Positions 39,101 through 50,100 of a stretch of DNA of 64,000 nucleotides are shown in pieces. The notes under the pieces are model-generated. The model saw only the letters and a program-made list of their open reading frames with translations. It was not told the DNA's origin and made no database searches. The stretch comes from Aquila chrysaetos chrysaetos (Eukaryota; Chordata; Aves; Accipitriformes; Accipitridae): NCBI RefSeq assembly GCF_900496995.4, contig NC_044004.1, forward strand, positions 78,065,538-78,129,537, given 5' to 3'. A program made the position numbers and the translations under genes. Each line of letters opens with the position of its first letter. The stretch's first letter is position 1.

Positions 39101-42100
39101 GATCACTGAATGTATTAAAAGAAGAATTAAAAAAAAAAAAAGGCAAATTAAAACAAAAAAAAAAGCAAGCATTTGCTGGCTAATTGGAATCAATAGAGAA
39201 AAACAAGACTATTCCTTACCAAAACAGATCCTTGAGGCGCGAACACAGCTTACTGGAGTTTGGGGCTCAGCAGGAGTACAGAGAGGATCTAAGAATTTAA
39301 CAAAATTTCAAACTGGGATGGACATTGCAAGTTTCAAAGCATGGATCTCACACTATTTCCAGCAAGTTAAAGTTTCTAATTCTCTAAGAATTTTTTTTTC
39401 CTGACTTTGAAGTCCTTGTAAGCGTAGAACTATTTAGGCAGCAACCCTTAAAAGAAGATAAATGTTATGGTAACTGAATTCTTTTGAAAGTAGTAACTCA
39501 GCGTTGAAGCCTTTTAATCATAAAAATTCAAAACCACTTAGGATCAGCTTCATGTTGCTGTTACCTAGTGAGTAGCAAATCAAGTGGAACAGCAACAAAT
39601 AAATTAATTCCTCCAGTAATCTCCACTCTGGGCTACAAACTGATGCAACTCCTCATATTCAAAAGACAAAGGAAAAAAACAGTTAGCTCTGTCCAAAGGA
39701 TTCAAGAAAACCGACAGAGGCCCTGATATGGAAGCATTTAATAAAACTACACAGAGATTTTCCATAGGAAACCTTTAAGCCGAGCTTTTCAAATTCTAAA
39801 TAGGTGTTGCTAGAATATTTACCTGACTTTTCAGAAGCCTTCACCCCTGTATACTGCAAGTTAAGTAGCTCATCAAGAGCCAGTTTAGCTGCATTTAATC
39901 TAGATTCCTTCTTGTTTTTTCCCAGTCCAGTCTTGTAGCAAACACCGTCTACCACAGCACAAAAGGCAAAATAAGGCCTTATGATATTGCCTTTAAAGGA
40001 GAAAAAAAACCCAGACACAATTAGTGAAATTATTTTAAGGTACTTTTATCCATAGCTTTATGTGCTTATATTCATTCCAAGGACAAGTACAAGACAAAAA
40101 GACAATTTTAGCAAATACAATGCAAACCTTTCACTTCCAGAAGAATTGTAGTGGCTTTCACTTTATGCACTTTTCACAAAGTTCTGGTAGCAGCCAGAAT
40201 TTTATACAACTCATCTGATCAAATTCTGTAGTAATTAATTATGAGACACAGCTGTGTGGACAATAAAAAGGGCAGCCAAAAAGCAACATATGTGTAGGGC
40301 AGTACAACCAACAGTTAAAAAAAAAAATAAAATCATCTGTATTAGTGCCATCAATACTAACTGCAGAATGCCAGATCATCTCAAGGACAAGCAAATACTA
40401 TTTTACTTAAGAAAAGAAGTATTTACCTGCCACACTAGTTTCTTTCAATTCAAGTTGTAAATGGTGCATTTGGGCAAACTGATGCAAGGCAGATACTGGG
40501 TTTATTACCCCCTGTTCATATCTTGCAATAAACTCCTCTAGGTCTTTCTTTGGAGGAAGTGCTGGTAATGGCGGTGCATGGGCTGCTTTCAAAAGAAAAG
40601 GTTCTGAATCAAAATTAAGAGAAGAACTGAACACAATGACAGTTTAAATCTGTTTACAATAAAAGCTTTTTCGATGCTTCTTAGAAGAACAAAAAGCAAA
40701 ACATTTACTCTAGAGCAGTATTTCTTTGTACTGAATCCTACATTAACAACAGCAGCAATTCTGAAACGGTGTGTACCTCCTCTTTTAAAAGCATCAAAGC
40801 TTTGAGTACGAAATCCATTAACCTCTGAATATAGACAGACATTACATGTAAATACAACATATATTCCCCCTCCCCTCCCCTGCAAACCAGCCATCAACTG
40901 AAAGTTGCTGATGGCAGATTAAAAACAATGGAGCATGTGGTTTTTTCACACAAAACTATGAAGCAGCGAACACCCTATCGTAAAACACTATAAAAAGTTT
41001 TAGCAACCACACACATTATTCAAATAACAGATAACTCATTCAAAGAAAAAGAAACCCACCCACAAAGAGCTGCTGAATACAGAGACAGCGCCTCTAGCTG
41101 AAGTGGCCAGGACAGAACACAGGGAGAGCTGCACCACACACCCACCCTGACCCTCCAGGTCCTCCCCACGCCCATGATTAACCACACTGGGAACGACGAG
41201 AGCAGGTGGGTGGATATTTCATCTGTCCTAGCACAGAGCCCTTAGCCTCTTCAGAGGGCAATATGAAGCAAGTTAGTCAAGTCATAAAAGACTTCTATAA
41301 ATTCTGAGGAGTTAGTCCTGAGGCAAACCCACACTTCTGAGTTTCATTCAAAATACAAACTCTTTCAAGGAGCACACTATATCTGGACAGTTGTCTTTGA
41401 CTTGGAGATCTCCTATAGAACAACCAATTAACGTTTCCTGCAGCAACTACTTCTGTGAAGGATCGGTGTGTTCTGTTAGCTTTGAGAGAAAAAAATGAAA
41501 TCTTTTTCCCTGTATCCACTCTAGGATGGACAGGTTGCCATATACTCAGGCACAAGTATCTCCCAGCCAAGAAAAACTGAAGTAAACTAAGTTCATAAAT
41601 AGGTGCCTTCACCTCAATACAACTATTTGGCGAGACAGAACTCAAAAACATCCCAGGACATCTGGAACCGCAGTTAAAACTTCTTCTATGAAAATTCATG
41701 AAGCAGGACATATTCTATATTTTGGCAACCTCTACCACACTTTTAATGTGTAACTTGGAATTTATAATTATGAAACGCAGCAGACTATATAGCCCACCCT
41801 ACAACAAATCTCTTACTCTAACAAACTTCCAATAAAGGACATAGGAAAGAGAGGAACAAGGTCGAGCAGATGCTAAAGAAGTCACTTAAGAAAGTACAAC
41901 CAGTAAGAAAAAGCAGCAGAGGGGGTTGCAACCTTTCAAAAAAGAGAAAAATCATAAAGTTACTTATTCACTAGCATCAACAGTGTATTTTAATAGCTAA
42001 TCTCAGCGTACAAACGGAGAAGTATACCTGGATTTTGTGTCACCTTTGGTACAGCACACCTCTCAGAAGGTGGAAGTTTTGGCCTTACACTCACAGACTG

Positions 42101-42214
42101 AGAAAGCACCTCTAAAGACGGCTGCCTAGGAGCCCGAGCTGGCAAAGTCGTCTTTTGCATGGGGTCAAAGGGGGGTATTCCAGCACTCCGAAACCAGCCG
42201 CTGCTGCTAGTCAT
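30043..42214 (-). CDS. ADAD1: ADAD1 (adenosine deaminase domain-containing 1, TENR), complete
   Basis: Testis RNA-binding protein of the ADAR-related family, needed in mammals for spermatid development. Eleven coding exons, 5' to 3': 42214-42028, 40603-40427, 39990-39823, 39288-39220, 38671-38546, 37559-37436, 37227-37057, 35339-35113, 33709-33472, 32955-32823, 30156-30043. Phases join throughout to 577 aa, against 576 as I recall for human. A double-stranded-RNA-binding domain spans about 97-165 ([12 protein letters not shown] to [11 protein letters not shown]), then a deaminase-like domain. The catalytic set is lost: the ADAR His-Ala-Glu is HAI at 273-275, the Pro-Cys-Gly is APGS at 309-312, and the Ser-Cys-Ser zinc ligand is SAS at 384-386. 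So it should bind RNA without editing it, as in mammals. Intron 5 probably has a GC donor. Introns 5 and 10 host LTR elements. Confidence 0.95.
30917..32456 (+). mobile_element. Deleted avian endogenous retrovirus (LTR, short internal piece, truncated LTR)
   Basis: The segment 30917 to about 32057 is an avian LTR-type repeat that I recognise from bird genomes. It begins TGTGGTGGGTTGACC, has an internal array of 'gctccagcgtgggtcc' / 'cccacgggctgcag' units, and ends near CCAATACA. The first 72 bases recur at 32385-32456 with a single A/G difference (caccagg versus cgccagg), reading as the start of a second LTR cut off after 72 bases. The ~330 bases between (32058-32384) would be residual internal sequence. 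No retroviral gene survives. The long open frame at 31106-31909 is a product of the GC-rich array. It lies in ADAD1 intron 10, antisense to the gene. Confidence 0.75.
31320..31740 (+). repeat. Tandem ~45-50 bp units inside the LTR
   Basis: Imperfect copies of a unit around 'ctgctccagcgtgggtcc...cccacgggctgcagtcctt' repeat head to tail. They keep open frames in several phases and give repetitive peptides (SPWEGPTLE types) that are not real proteins. Confidence 0.7.
32823..32955 (-). CDS. ADAD1: ADAD1 coding exon 10
   Basis: [20 protein letters not shown] to [11 protein letters not shown] between GGCTGCAG and GTAAGC. It is shorter than 60 codons and easily missed by an open-frame scan. The intron after it (30157-32822) carries the deleted provirus. 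Confidence 0.92.
33472..33709 (-). CDS. ADAD1: ADAD1 coding exon 9
   Basis: [20 protein letters not shown] to [14 protein letters not shown]. Acceptor TTTAATAG. The donor GTTAGA is a weak GT site but the phase is right and homology continues into exon 10. Confidence 0.9.
35113..35339 (-). CDS. ADAD1: ADAD1 coding exon 8
   Basis: [20 protein letters not shown] to [15 protein letters not shown]. It includes MSASDK, where active ADARs have MSCSDK, and [14 protein letters not shown], a family hallmark. Donor GTAAGC. Confidence 0.92.
37057..37227 (-). CDS. ADAD1: ADAD1 coding exon 7
   Basis: [20 protein letters not shown] to [16 protein letters not shown]. The ADAR zinc cysteine of the PCG motif is absent (CTAPGSK). 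Acceptor CTTTTAG, donor GTAAGT. Confidence 0.92.
37436..37559 (-). CDS. ADAD1: ADAD1 coding exon 6
   Basis: [17 protein letters not shown] through [18 protein letters not shown]. It corresponds to the ADAR catalytic motif exon, but the glutamate of HAE is isoleucine here. Acceptor CTTTTTAG, donor GTGAGA. Confidence 0.9.
37592..38330 (+). mobile_element. Second copy of the same LTR family, truncated and interrupted
   Basis: Starts TGTGGTGGG at 37592 and follows the 30917 LTR ('caggtgcc', 'ggctcgt.ggtc', 'aggtaaggacaggg', 'caaaacagactcaacgtgggg', the 'gctccagcgtgggtcc' array), ending near 38330 before the LTR's own 3' part. A CR1 tail interrupts it at 37664-37720. It lies in ADAD1 intron 5, antisense, and looks more diverged than the intron 10 copy. 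Confidence 0.75.
37664..37720 (+). mobile_element. CR1 3' tail nested inside the LTR
   Basis: 'gttggagtctatgatc', then 'aagctcttttccaacct' and 'ttccatgattctatg', is the standard avian CR1 3' end with its ATTCTATG repeat. It sits between two parts of the LTR that are adjacent in the other copy, so it inserted after the LTR. Confidence 0.8.
38546..38671 (-). CDS. ADAD1: ADAD1 coding exon 5
   Basis: [20 protein letters not shown] through [10 protein letters not shown]. The best end is AAAAG followed by GCAAGT, a GC donor, giving IIEKGGQHEVV across the junction, the same length as human. A GTGAGT donor 17 bases on (ending at 38529) would need a different acceptor and add residues (see findings). 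Confidence 0.75.
39220..39288 (-). CDS. ADAD1: ADAD1 coding exon 4
   Basis: A 69-base linker exon ([20 protein letters not shown]) between TTCTTAG and GTAAGG. Homology is weak but phase and position fit the family's Pro-rich linker (PAEP is shared). Confidence 0.75.
39823..39990 (-). CDS. ADAD1: ADAD1 coding exon 3
   Basis: Encodes [20 protein letters not shown] and [17 protein letters not shown], the beta strands and last helix of the double-stranded-RNA-binding domain with its KKxS..AA..AL signature. Acceptor TTTAAAG, donor GTAAAT. Confidence 0.93.
40427..40603 (-). CDS. ADAD1: ADAD1 coding exon 2
   Basis: After acceptor GATTCAG it reads [20 protein letters not shown] and on to [20 protein letters not shown], the start of the RNA-binding domain. 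An AG 23 bases upstream would hit a stop, which fixes this boundary. Donor GTAAAT. Confidence 0.9.
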
Positions 42215-42225
42215 TTTGGATCAAC
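42028..42225 (-). CDS. ADAD1: ADAD1 first coding exon
   Basis: The ATG is at 42214-42212 in CCAAAATGACT (A at -3). An acceptor ACTTATTTAG ends at 42226, so 11 bases of 5' UTR precede the ATG and an upstream non-coding exon probably lies in the CpG island. Translation starts [16 protein letters not shown], matching the family N-terminus. Donor GTATAC; one base is left over. Confidence 0.85.
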
Positions 42226-42299
42226 CTAAATAAGTTTAACAGTAAAGTTACGAGATGTTTTCTCCGTTTTTCTTAGTTAAGCCGTTTCCCCAAGAGCAC

Positions 42300-43390
42300 T
42301 ACCAACAACTCGCACTCCGCTTCCCCACACACCGGAGCAAAAGAACCGAGACCCAGCGCCCTTCCCATCCCTCCCCTTCCCCAGCCGGCACCGCAAGGTT
42401 CGAAGCCCCTTCTCCGGTTAGTTAACCACCTTCCCCCACGCGTGATGCCCCTCTGCACCTCGTCTTGCCACCGGCTCCAAGGAGAAGACAACCCCCCCGG
42501 AGCCGGCTCTGCGGGGAGCGAGACAAGAACTAAAGCAGCAAAGCTGATCCCTCTCAAGTTTCCAGGAGGAGCCAGCGCTGGAGCAGAAGGCTTTAGTACC
42601 TGCTCTCCTCTCCCTGTGCTGTGACAAAACCCACACCTGCCGGGCTCGGCCGCCCGGACCGTCCCGCTGCGGGCGGTGCCGCAGGGTTTACACCCGACGG
42701 GCAGGTGGAGCTCGCCTGAGGTAAATGGCGGGAGGAGGCGCGGGGGCTGCACGGCAGCTCCCCCCTCTCCGCCCTGAGGGGTGGGCTCTAACGGCCGAAG
42801 CGCAGAGCCGTCCCTCAGCTGCCGCCCCCCCACCGCCAGCACGTTAGAGGCGGCGGCGCCTCCAGCCGGCCCCTCCATTTTGTCGAGGGGAAAAAAGCGG
42901 GGGGGAGATGCCTCCGCCGAGAGCCCTGCAGCCCGCCACGGCGCGGCTCGGCCGATGGAGAACGCCAGCCTCCTCCTGGCGCAGCAGCGGCCGCCGACCG
43001 GCCCCCCAACCCCACGCTGTCTGGTCGGTTTCCCGTGCCACCCACCGGAGCAAGGCGGCAACCGGGAGCGGCGAGAGGCGTCACGGGCCGGCATCGGCTC
43101 CGCCGGCCGCAGCCGCGCCCCGACCCACTTGCGGCAGGGGCACGCAGCGGTGAGCGGGGAACGGGGAAGCACCGGCCGGCGGGGCCGTCGTCGCCGCCGC
43201 CGCCGCCGCCGCTTCCTCCCCGCGGCTGGGCGCCGGGTAGGGCTGCTCACAGTTTCCTAGCTGTCGGGAGCAGGAGCTGGCGGCGCCTTGTTCCAGCGCC
43301 CCGGGGGAGGCGAGGGGGGGAAGGCCGGTTTCCCGCCTTTGGGGGGTGAGGCGGCCCCCGCCTCGCACCTGGCGTGCGTAAAACGCGCCT
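42300..43390. promoter_or_regulatory. ADAD1: CpG island; probable ADAD1 promoter and 5' non-coding exon
   Basis: The only strongly GC- and CpG-rich block in the window, lying between the ADAD1 start exon and the KIAA1109 3' end. An acceptor 11 bases before the ADAD1 ATG implies a non-coding first exon upstream, most simply within this island. Possible donors on the - strand are CCAG/GTGCGA near 43367 and GTGAGC near 43246. The 325-codon - strand frame (42273-43250) and the frames opposite are expected from GC-rich sequence lacking stops. Six tandem CCG triplets lie at 43194-43211. Confidence 0.75.
43194..43211 (+). repeat. (CCG)6 triplet repeat
   Basis: Six perfect CCG triplets within the CpG island, preceded by two TCG triplets. 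Upstream of the ADAD1 coding start, so probably 5' UTR or promoter. Confidence 0.85.
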
Positions 43391-43434
43391 CAGCGTAAGG
43401 GATAATTCGATGCAAAGTTACACTTAAAAACGCC

Positions 43435-43456
43435 TTTTTTTTTTTTTTTTTTTTTT
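43435..43456 (-). repeat. A22 run on the - strand (T22 on +)
   Basis: Lies about 50-75 bases downstream of the probable KIAA1109 polyadenylation signal on the same strand. It could cause internal oligo-dT priming in cDNA data. Confidence 0.85.
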
Positions 43457-43507
43457 AATCAAGGAAGTTGAAACAACAACAACAAAAAGCCCTGTACAGT
43501 AGTTAAA

Positions 43508-43513
43508 TTTTAT
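43508..43513 (-). terminator. BLTP1: KIAA1109/BLTP1 polyadenylation signal
   Basis: AATAAA on the - strand, 461 bases past the stop codon. It is the last clear canonical signal before the CpG island and implies a 3' UTR of about 480 bases. Confidence 0.6.
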
Positions 43514-43568
43514 TACAAGTGTAATAAACAATGATTTTTAGCACTAAGGCAATCACAGTTTCATAAGT

Positions 43569-43586
43569 TATATATATATATATATA
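43569..43586. repeat. (TA)9 microsatellite
   Basis: Nine TA dinucleotides in the probable KIAA1109 3' UTR. Confidence 0.85.
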
Positions 43587-43973
43587 ATTTACACAAGTCT
43601 ACATTGACAAATCAATTACCGGTCACATCAACGAGGGGTTTGTGTTATGGCAAATAAAGTTTATGAAAATTCACAGTTAATCTGCAAGTATTTTAAAGAT
43701 GCAGGAATTGTATTGCACATGATAAAACGGAGGGCGCTGAGGAGCAGATTTACAGTGTTCCAGCTATTCCTTCACAGAATATACATTGGTCATCATCATG
43801 CAGTAACTTCAAATACAGAATGGTATCATGTACCACGGTAAACAGTTACTCACAATGTAAGTTTTAAATAGAGTAGCAAAAAGCTGTTAGGTTTCTCTTT
43901 AAACCATATTTAAATTCTTACCATAAAACACTTTGATAAAATCAAACGGAATTACGGTTGTCACATTATACTT

Positions 43974-44190
43974 CTAGTATTCTTCTTTGTCTTTTCCTTT
44001 CTTTTCTTTCTCATCCTGTAGTGCAGTACCGAGTTTCTTTATAAGGACCGACAAAACTTTGTCCAAAGGATCCATGACACCACGCTGCAGCCACTTAGGA
44101 ATAGTAGTCCTTGCATGGTGAAAGCCCAGCTTTTGGAGGATGTAGTCAACACCAACAGGATCAATTTTTCTCCCAGTCCAGGATATTAAT
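43974..44190 (-). CDS. BLTP1: BLTP1 last exon and stop
   Basis: LISWTGRKIDPVGVDYILQK to LIKKLGTALQDEKEKKGK, ending KDKEEY then TAG (43976-43974). Acceptor after a T-rich tract (TTTTTTAG). The basic-acidic tail is the family C-terminus. Confidence 0.95.
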
Positions 44191-47100
44191 CTAAAAAAAA
44201 ATAAATAAGGGACTCAATCTCAAATATATAAATAAAGCAACTGGCATTTGTATGAAAAAACATCCGTTTTTAACACTGTTACTTCTGACAAGCTTAAGTC
44301 CAACAAGCAAACATGGGTTTCAAACTTAATTTATACAGACAAGCTGAAGATGACCAATGGAACATCCTCTCAAAGAGGATGCTCAAGGAGGCGAAAAAAC
44401 CAGACTGGGCTGCCTCCAGATCACATTTAAATTGATTTATTATTACTGCCAACACAAAATGTTGCCAACAGTCAACATTTGTTTGGCCTGGGTTGATGTG
44501 TTGTTTTGATATGTGAATGAACACAGGTGCTCCAGCAGTGTCAGCAGAGGTTAAAAAACAAACAGACCCTGACACACAGAAAAGTCATTTTGCGTGATTG
44601 AAAGTGTGTATTGAGAGCAGTGAGTTGCTGCTATACACGCTATTCTTCTGTGCTAAGTTTAAGCTGCCATATAGCAACTAGTATATAGTGCTTTTTTATT
44701 TTAAGGTGACTGCTTAAAGAAGAACTAAAACGAATGCTGAAAATGGAAAACTGCAAGATTAAAAACCATGTGGCAGAAAATGAATGTAGAAAAACTCTTG
44801 TAGGACAGAGTGAAACAGTCATCTGTGGTCCTTAGTGAGTTTAATTTTAATGTATGCTAATTTTGAAAAGCCTCCAACAGTATCTTTAATCTGCATAAAT
44901 TCTAATCTAGAAGTTAACTGACGTAATAGATAATTGCGTTACCCAGCTTCGTCATGTCCTGGAGCAGGTATCTTTCCTAGCGGCACTAAGAGCCAAAGAC
45001 AAATGCGTTAACAGCATCCACACGATTGATCCTCTTAGGAGCTGAACAGCATCAGCTTGGAAACACTTGTCGTTTGCAGGACAGTACCCACAGACAAAAC
45101 GCAGAGACAAGGAGACTGCAGATAAGGCTGCTTGTTACCTGAGCGTAGGTTCCAAATGCCAAGTATTGCACATAAATTCTCTCCAGTCCACTGTAGTGTA
45201 AGTAATGCTTTCCTCTGCCTCTTTGTCAGTGGAGCTGTCCTCAATAACACCAACGGAGTTTTTCTGCCCTGGACGAGCAGCCAAAATGCGAGGAGGAAAA
45301 ATTGCTACGAAGCAGAGAGAGGAAAAACCCCACACCAGTCACTCATGAGCATCTCACTTGAATTCTCTTTGTACATCATTTAAATAAAACAAAAGCACAA
45401 ATCTCAGAAGAGAGAGAACCGCTTTGTGTTTCAGTTTTACAGAATTTCCGGCAAACAGTTTTGGCTTGAACAAAGTACTAGTAAAAAATATCCTATGAAA
45501 ACTGTAATAGCCACTGGATAACACTGGAATGTGGGATTCTTCCTTCTCTCTGCCAGCCCAAAGCATCCACATACAGGGGCTTTCTTTCAAATTCAACAAA
45601 GCACATCACATTCCATAAGCAAAATTCAGACATGCTCCTAGTTTAGAGAATTTTTTTAGACTGACAGAGTAGTTAGTCTCTGAGGAAGAAGATGGTGGCA
45701 GAATAGTTTAATTAAATCTTTGTCCAAAGGCATCAAGGGGACCCCAACGCATGTCCGTCTTGAGTTTTACATCCTGGGATACAGAAAAGGAACAGCAGAA
45801 CCTTCTCCTCCAAACAACGTATTTTATAAAATAAAAACAAATCTGTGAATTTGGATTGCATTTTGATTTATTTTAAGATATCTTGAAAACTAATTTTTTG
45901 ACAAAGTCCAACCAAAAATAGTTATCTTCCCTTTTTGTTAGTTTCTGCACTTGTTGGACATTTTACTATAAAGTGCTTTTAGAAAGCACTCCTAGCTTTG
46001 TTGTACACAATTACACGTAAAGAGATTTTGATACGTTAGTTATAAACTTTCAAAATACTGAATTTAATGTGTTTTACATCATATAAGGGTTACATTTATA
46101 CATCACATCATGTTACATCACATGAATAAATGTAACATCACAGTAATAAATGCAAACTACTACGCACAACACAATTTCACACACACCAGAAAAACAAAAT
46201 ATGCGACTTTCACTATGGTAGTAACTCATCGTTTACACATACATTACTGTGTTACATTACTCTTGTGGCAGCCTTTAAAGAAAAACGTATAGAAATGAGA
46301 GTCTAGAGTAGGATTGCTGTGGCAGAATGTGGAAAATTTTAAGATCAGAAGTTGTAAAACAAATAAGCAGCTTTTAATTTCAGTGATGACATCTCTTCTG
46401 ATATAATAAGGAATTATATAATACTTATAGTAAATGTAACATCTGAAATCATTTTATCTATAAGCAACAGTGCTGTTACGATTTTTTCCAAATCTTAATT
46501 AGTTTAGTAGGGTTTAGATACTCGTGGCAGCAATTCCTTGTAAAGCATTAAAGCCACTAGGTGATGACCTTCCCTTCAACATGCAGGTAATGGTAGAGCA
46601 CAGTCAGTCATTCCGTGCTGCACTGTTTATTCACCTTAAGTCTGCAACAACAAAAATCACTCTGTGTTTGGCACACTTTACGTAGACATCAAACTCTCTT
46701 GTCTTCAATTTGCTCTTCTTAGCAAAGACCACATATTGCTTAAAAACGCATGTGCCACATTTGAATGCTGCAACTGAACATACTCGTGGAAAAGTGAAGC
46801 ATTCTGAAGTCACAAAAAAGCATGGCTCTAAAGAAACTCCACTGATGAAAGGACTGCAATAAAAGTAATGTAGCTTTCTAAAACAGTTTTCATCTGCATG
46901 TACCATCTTACAAAAAGAAAGTTAAACTAAACACCAGCTGTCAAAATAGGAGCAAGATTATGACTTAGAGCAGAAGCTCATCAGTAGTGGGTAAAGAACA
47001 GAAATCCAGGAGTTCTCTCTGTTCTCTGCAGCATACTGCACATAGGTGCTGCATTGGAGGTGACTGAACTGGTTTTGAACAACCTGCTGTACCTGCACAG

Positions 47101-50100
47101 TGTAGCAAAGTGCCACGCAGAGATACTAGTACAGCTCCCTGCACGGCGGTGGCACGTCAGCCTAGTGACACCACGAGGTTTGTAAGTTTGTATGCAAAAC
47201 TACTCTGCTTCCAGTCCTACAGCAGCTGACTTAAAATCAGCTCAAGTTATTTCCTGAACAATGTTGCACTTTCCGAGAAGTGCCAAAATACCTCTTGGCT
47301 TTCAGTCTAAAATAACCCAGAAAAAACGTTTTGCTATTATATAGTTAAGTTTCAGTTATCAGTGATTGAAAAAGAGGTAACTATCATTTCATAGCATTAA
47401 GCCCAGATTTCACAACATTTAATACTACATCTGTTGATTTCAATGGAAGCAAAATCAGGCCTAACTTTTTAAAAATTAAATCCATTTTTAACAAGTCAGC
47501 TCCATTAAAAAGTATGGAAATACTTACCATCAAAAAGTTTGACAACTACAGATTGTCAGACAAGTGTTACCTCATAAATAACAACTTACCTTTTTCTTTT
47601 TCTTTGAGATAAGCAGATACCAAGTCATGCAGAAACATGATCAATTCAGCATCCATAGTTACACAAATGTGGTCTGTAAATTCAGTTACTACACTGCATT
47701 CCACCTTTGGTTTAACACTTGTATCTACAGTCAGATAAAAATAGTATTAATACCCTTATAAGTACAGACAGTACACATGAAAGTACACAGAATTTGAATA
47801 CAAATCATTTTCAAATGACATTGCTGTTACTGAACCAGAGACTCAAAAGAGAAGAAGGACCACAATTAACATCTGCGTTGAGCAGCCTCAACATTTTTTA
47901 AACAGTTTTCCCATCACACTAACTTCTGGTATTTTATAAAGGATGTTGAAAATAAAGAAATACTACCAAGCAGCAACCTGGATCATCCTCAACATGGAAA
48001 GTCAACCTAGAGCAGTATCATTAGCTTGTGCTGTGCTAACAGTGCATGATTTTAGACAGTAAGAAAAGCTGATAGCAGATTTTGCTAGTTTGGCTATTAA
48101 AAAACCAACTAAAACCCAACAGGTTGACTTATCTAGCAGTATTGTCCAGGACCAGGTATGGAGTAAAACCACAGCTCAGCCAAGATAAACATCTACATTA
48201 ATGTCTTATACCTTCACAAGTCTTATGTCCCACCAGTTCCAACTGCAGTCTGAAGATAACCATTTTGAAAACGAGCATAAAATTTAGGTACCTAGCTCAT
48301 ATTCCCTTCTTCAGAATGGCCCTCCTCTTGAACATTTTAATAAAAATAAGAAAGTCAACCCCCTAAAAACAGCCAACCTAGCTGAAATGTTCATATTCAT
48401 TTCTCTTAGTAAGTTTTTTCTACAGTGACCAGTCTCTGGACTAGATCTTCACTCTCTCAACAGAATTCCCTCTACATTTTATTATGAAATGGTACCCTTT
48501 CTTGCAGATCTGCAGTAATTCTCAGATTAAATCCTCTTATCAGCACAGTAGCTTTGTATTTAACCCCTCATTTACGAGAAATAGCTTTGGACCAAGAAAA
48601 AACAAATTATGTTTACTGCACCTTGTAATGAAGGCTCTTGGGGCTCTTGAACGTGAATAGATTTAAAATCCAGCTGCATTCTTGGCAATGCAAAGATGGT
48701 TTCAGTTTCATGGTTGTAACTGGAGCCACCTCTGAAGCCACTTAGCAAGCTTGAGCTTTTCACTGTTGTGCTGCTCTCTGGGTTGTTAGCATCCACATTT
48801 CGAAGCAGGTTTAACTCTACATGGACAATGGGAAATTCCTGAATTCAGTAGTCTTTATTAAAAAAAGGTTCTTGTCAGCACAGAGGGTGACAAATTTTCA
48901 CAAAATACATCTCATAACAAGAAGGGGGGAGCAAATAAGTGTCAGTACCATCACATCTAAGCACTTTGTTAGTTTTTTGGAAGCTTAAAGTCCAAATTTT
49001 ATTCCTCTGACCACCCCATCACAACTCTGTTCTAGTAATGAGCTTTCAGTTAAGTAAGATATAGACCGTATGGGTTCAAAGTGTGCCCCTTATGTTTGAA
49101 AATATGGTAGTACTTAAAATGAAAATAAATGTTTCTGATTAATATAGGTAATACCTAAATTCACCGAGGCAGCATTGCTGTCAGAAATCACTGTTGACCA
49201 GGAATCCAAATCTGTCACAAGACTTTTACCATAGTACACATACAACAACTGGAATTAGTTCCCAGTTCTTAAAATTGTGACAAGACAAAAAAGTTAAGAA
49301 AGGTTACTATTTCATTGTAAAACTGCTGGTGTGTGATTACTATGAAGATCATATCCTTTATCCTGCTCCCAAAAGCATGGCTACAAAAGGTCCAACAATC
49401 AAATGTTGTTGTTGTTTATATACTTAAATGCTCCGAATGTAGCAAAACAGGGCTGCATAAAAACATCTAACAGACAGCGCCTCTATTTGTGAACTTCAGC
49501 CACTACATCCTGTTGTGTCTTTCAAAAGGAATAAATATTAGTATAGCATATCAATAATTTAATTTTTTTTTTTTTTCAAGAAACTATCATCTGCTCATTT
49601 CTCACTATATGCTGTATTCTGCTATTCGCCCTTTCACAGAAATGCTACTGGTATCATCTACTGATTCTATGGTTTGTGAGTGAAATAGCAACAGCTGTAT
49701 TTTAAGATTTCTTTTAACATTATCTTGAAAGTTTTATTTTCCAATTAGCAATGATTTAACGATATGATTCAAAATGTTTTAAGGCCTAGAAGCAGCTGAA
49801 GGTTGAAAAGCTTTAGGCAGCTGAGTAATTTTGAAGTGTTAGTCGTAAATGGTAACAGAAGCCTAAAATATATTCCCACTTCAACTTAATCCATAAATCC
49901 TTCATATACAGTGAAATATATCCTCACGTTACAAGATCACAACTGGACATGAAACAAGAACATTTTTTGCATATATAATGAAAGAGGAAAAGACTAAAAC
50001 TATTGCAATGCCAGATACACAAACGTCCTGTACACTAACAGAACGTTTTCGCTTTACTGCACAGTTTGAAAAAGGACAGCTCAGTAACACTTCCAGCTGT

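Noticed and set aside
40604-40634. Upstream extension of ADAD1 exon 2 (frame [10 protein letters not shown]...)
   Set aside because: The acceptor before it would put the joined frame into a stop. The AG at 40605-40604 keeps phase and starts at the conserved EPFLLK.
42273-43250. 325-codon open frame on the - strand, with long frames on the other strand
   Set aside because: It is the CpG island. GC-rich DNA lacks stop codons, several frames are open at once, and the peptides are Arg/Pro/Gly/Ala low-complexity. The real ADAD1 start lies just outside it.
46631-46906. 91-codon Cys-rich - strand frame followed by AATAAA inside a BLTP1 intron
   Set aside because: Flanking BLTP1 exons join in phase without it, I see no splice signals, and I recognise no family. 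Retained only as a weak curiosity.
48817-48838. Longer version of BLTP1 exon 15 beginning EFPIVHVE
   Set aside because: It would be phase 0, whereas the preceding exon ends with one spare base at its only plausible donor. The acceptor at CCATGTAG fits phase and the RNE-ELNLLRN join.
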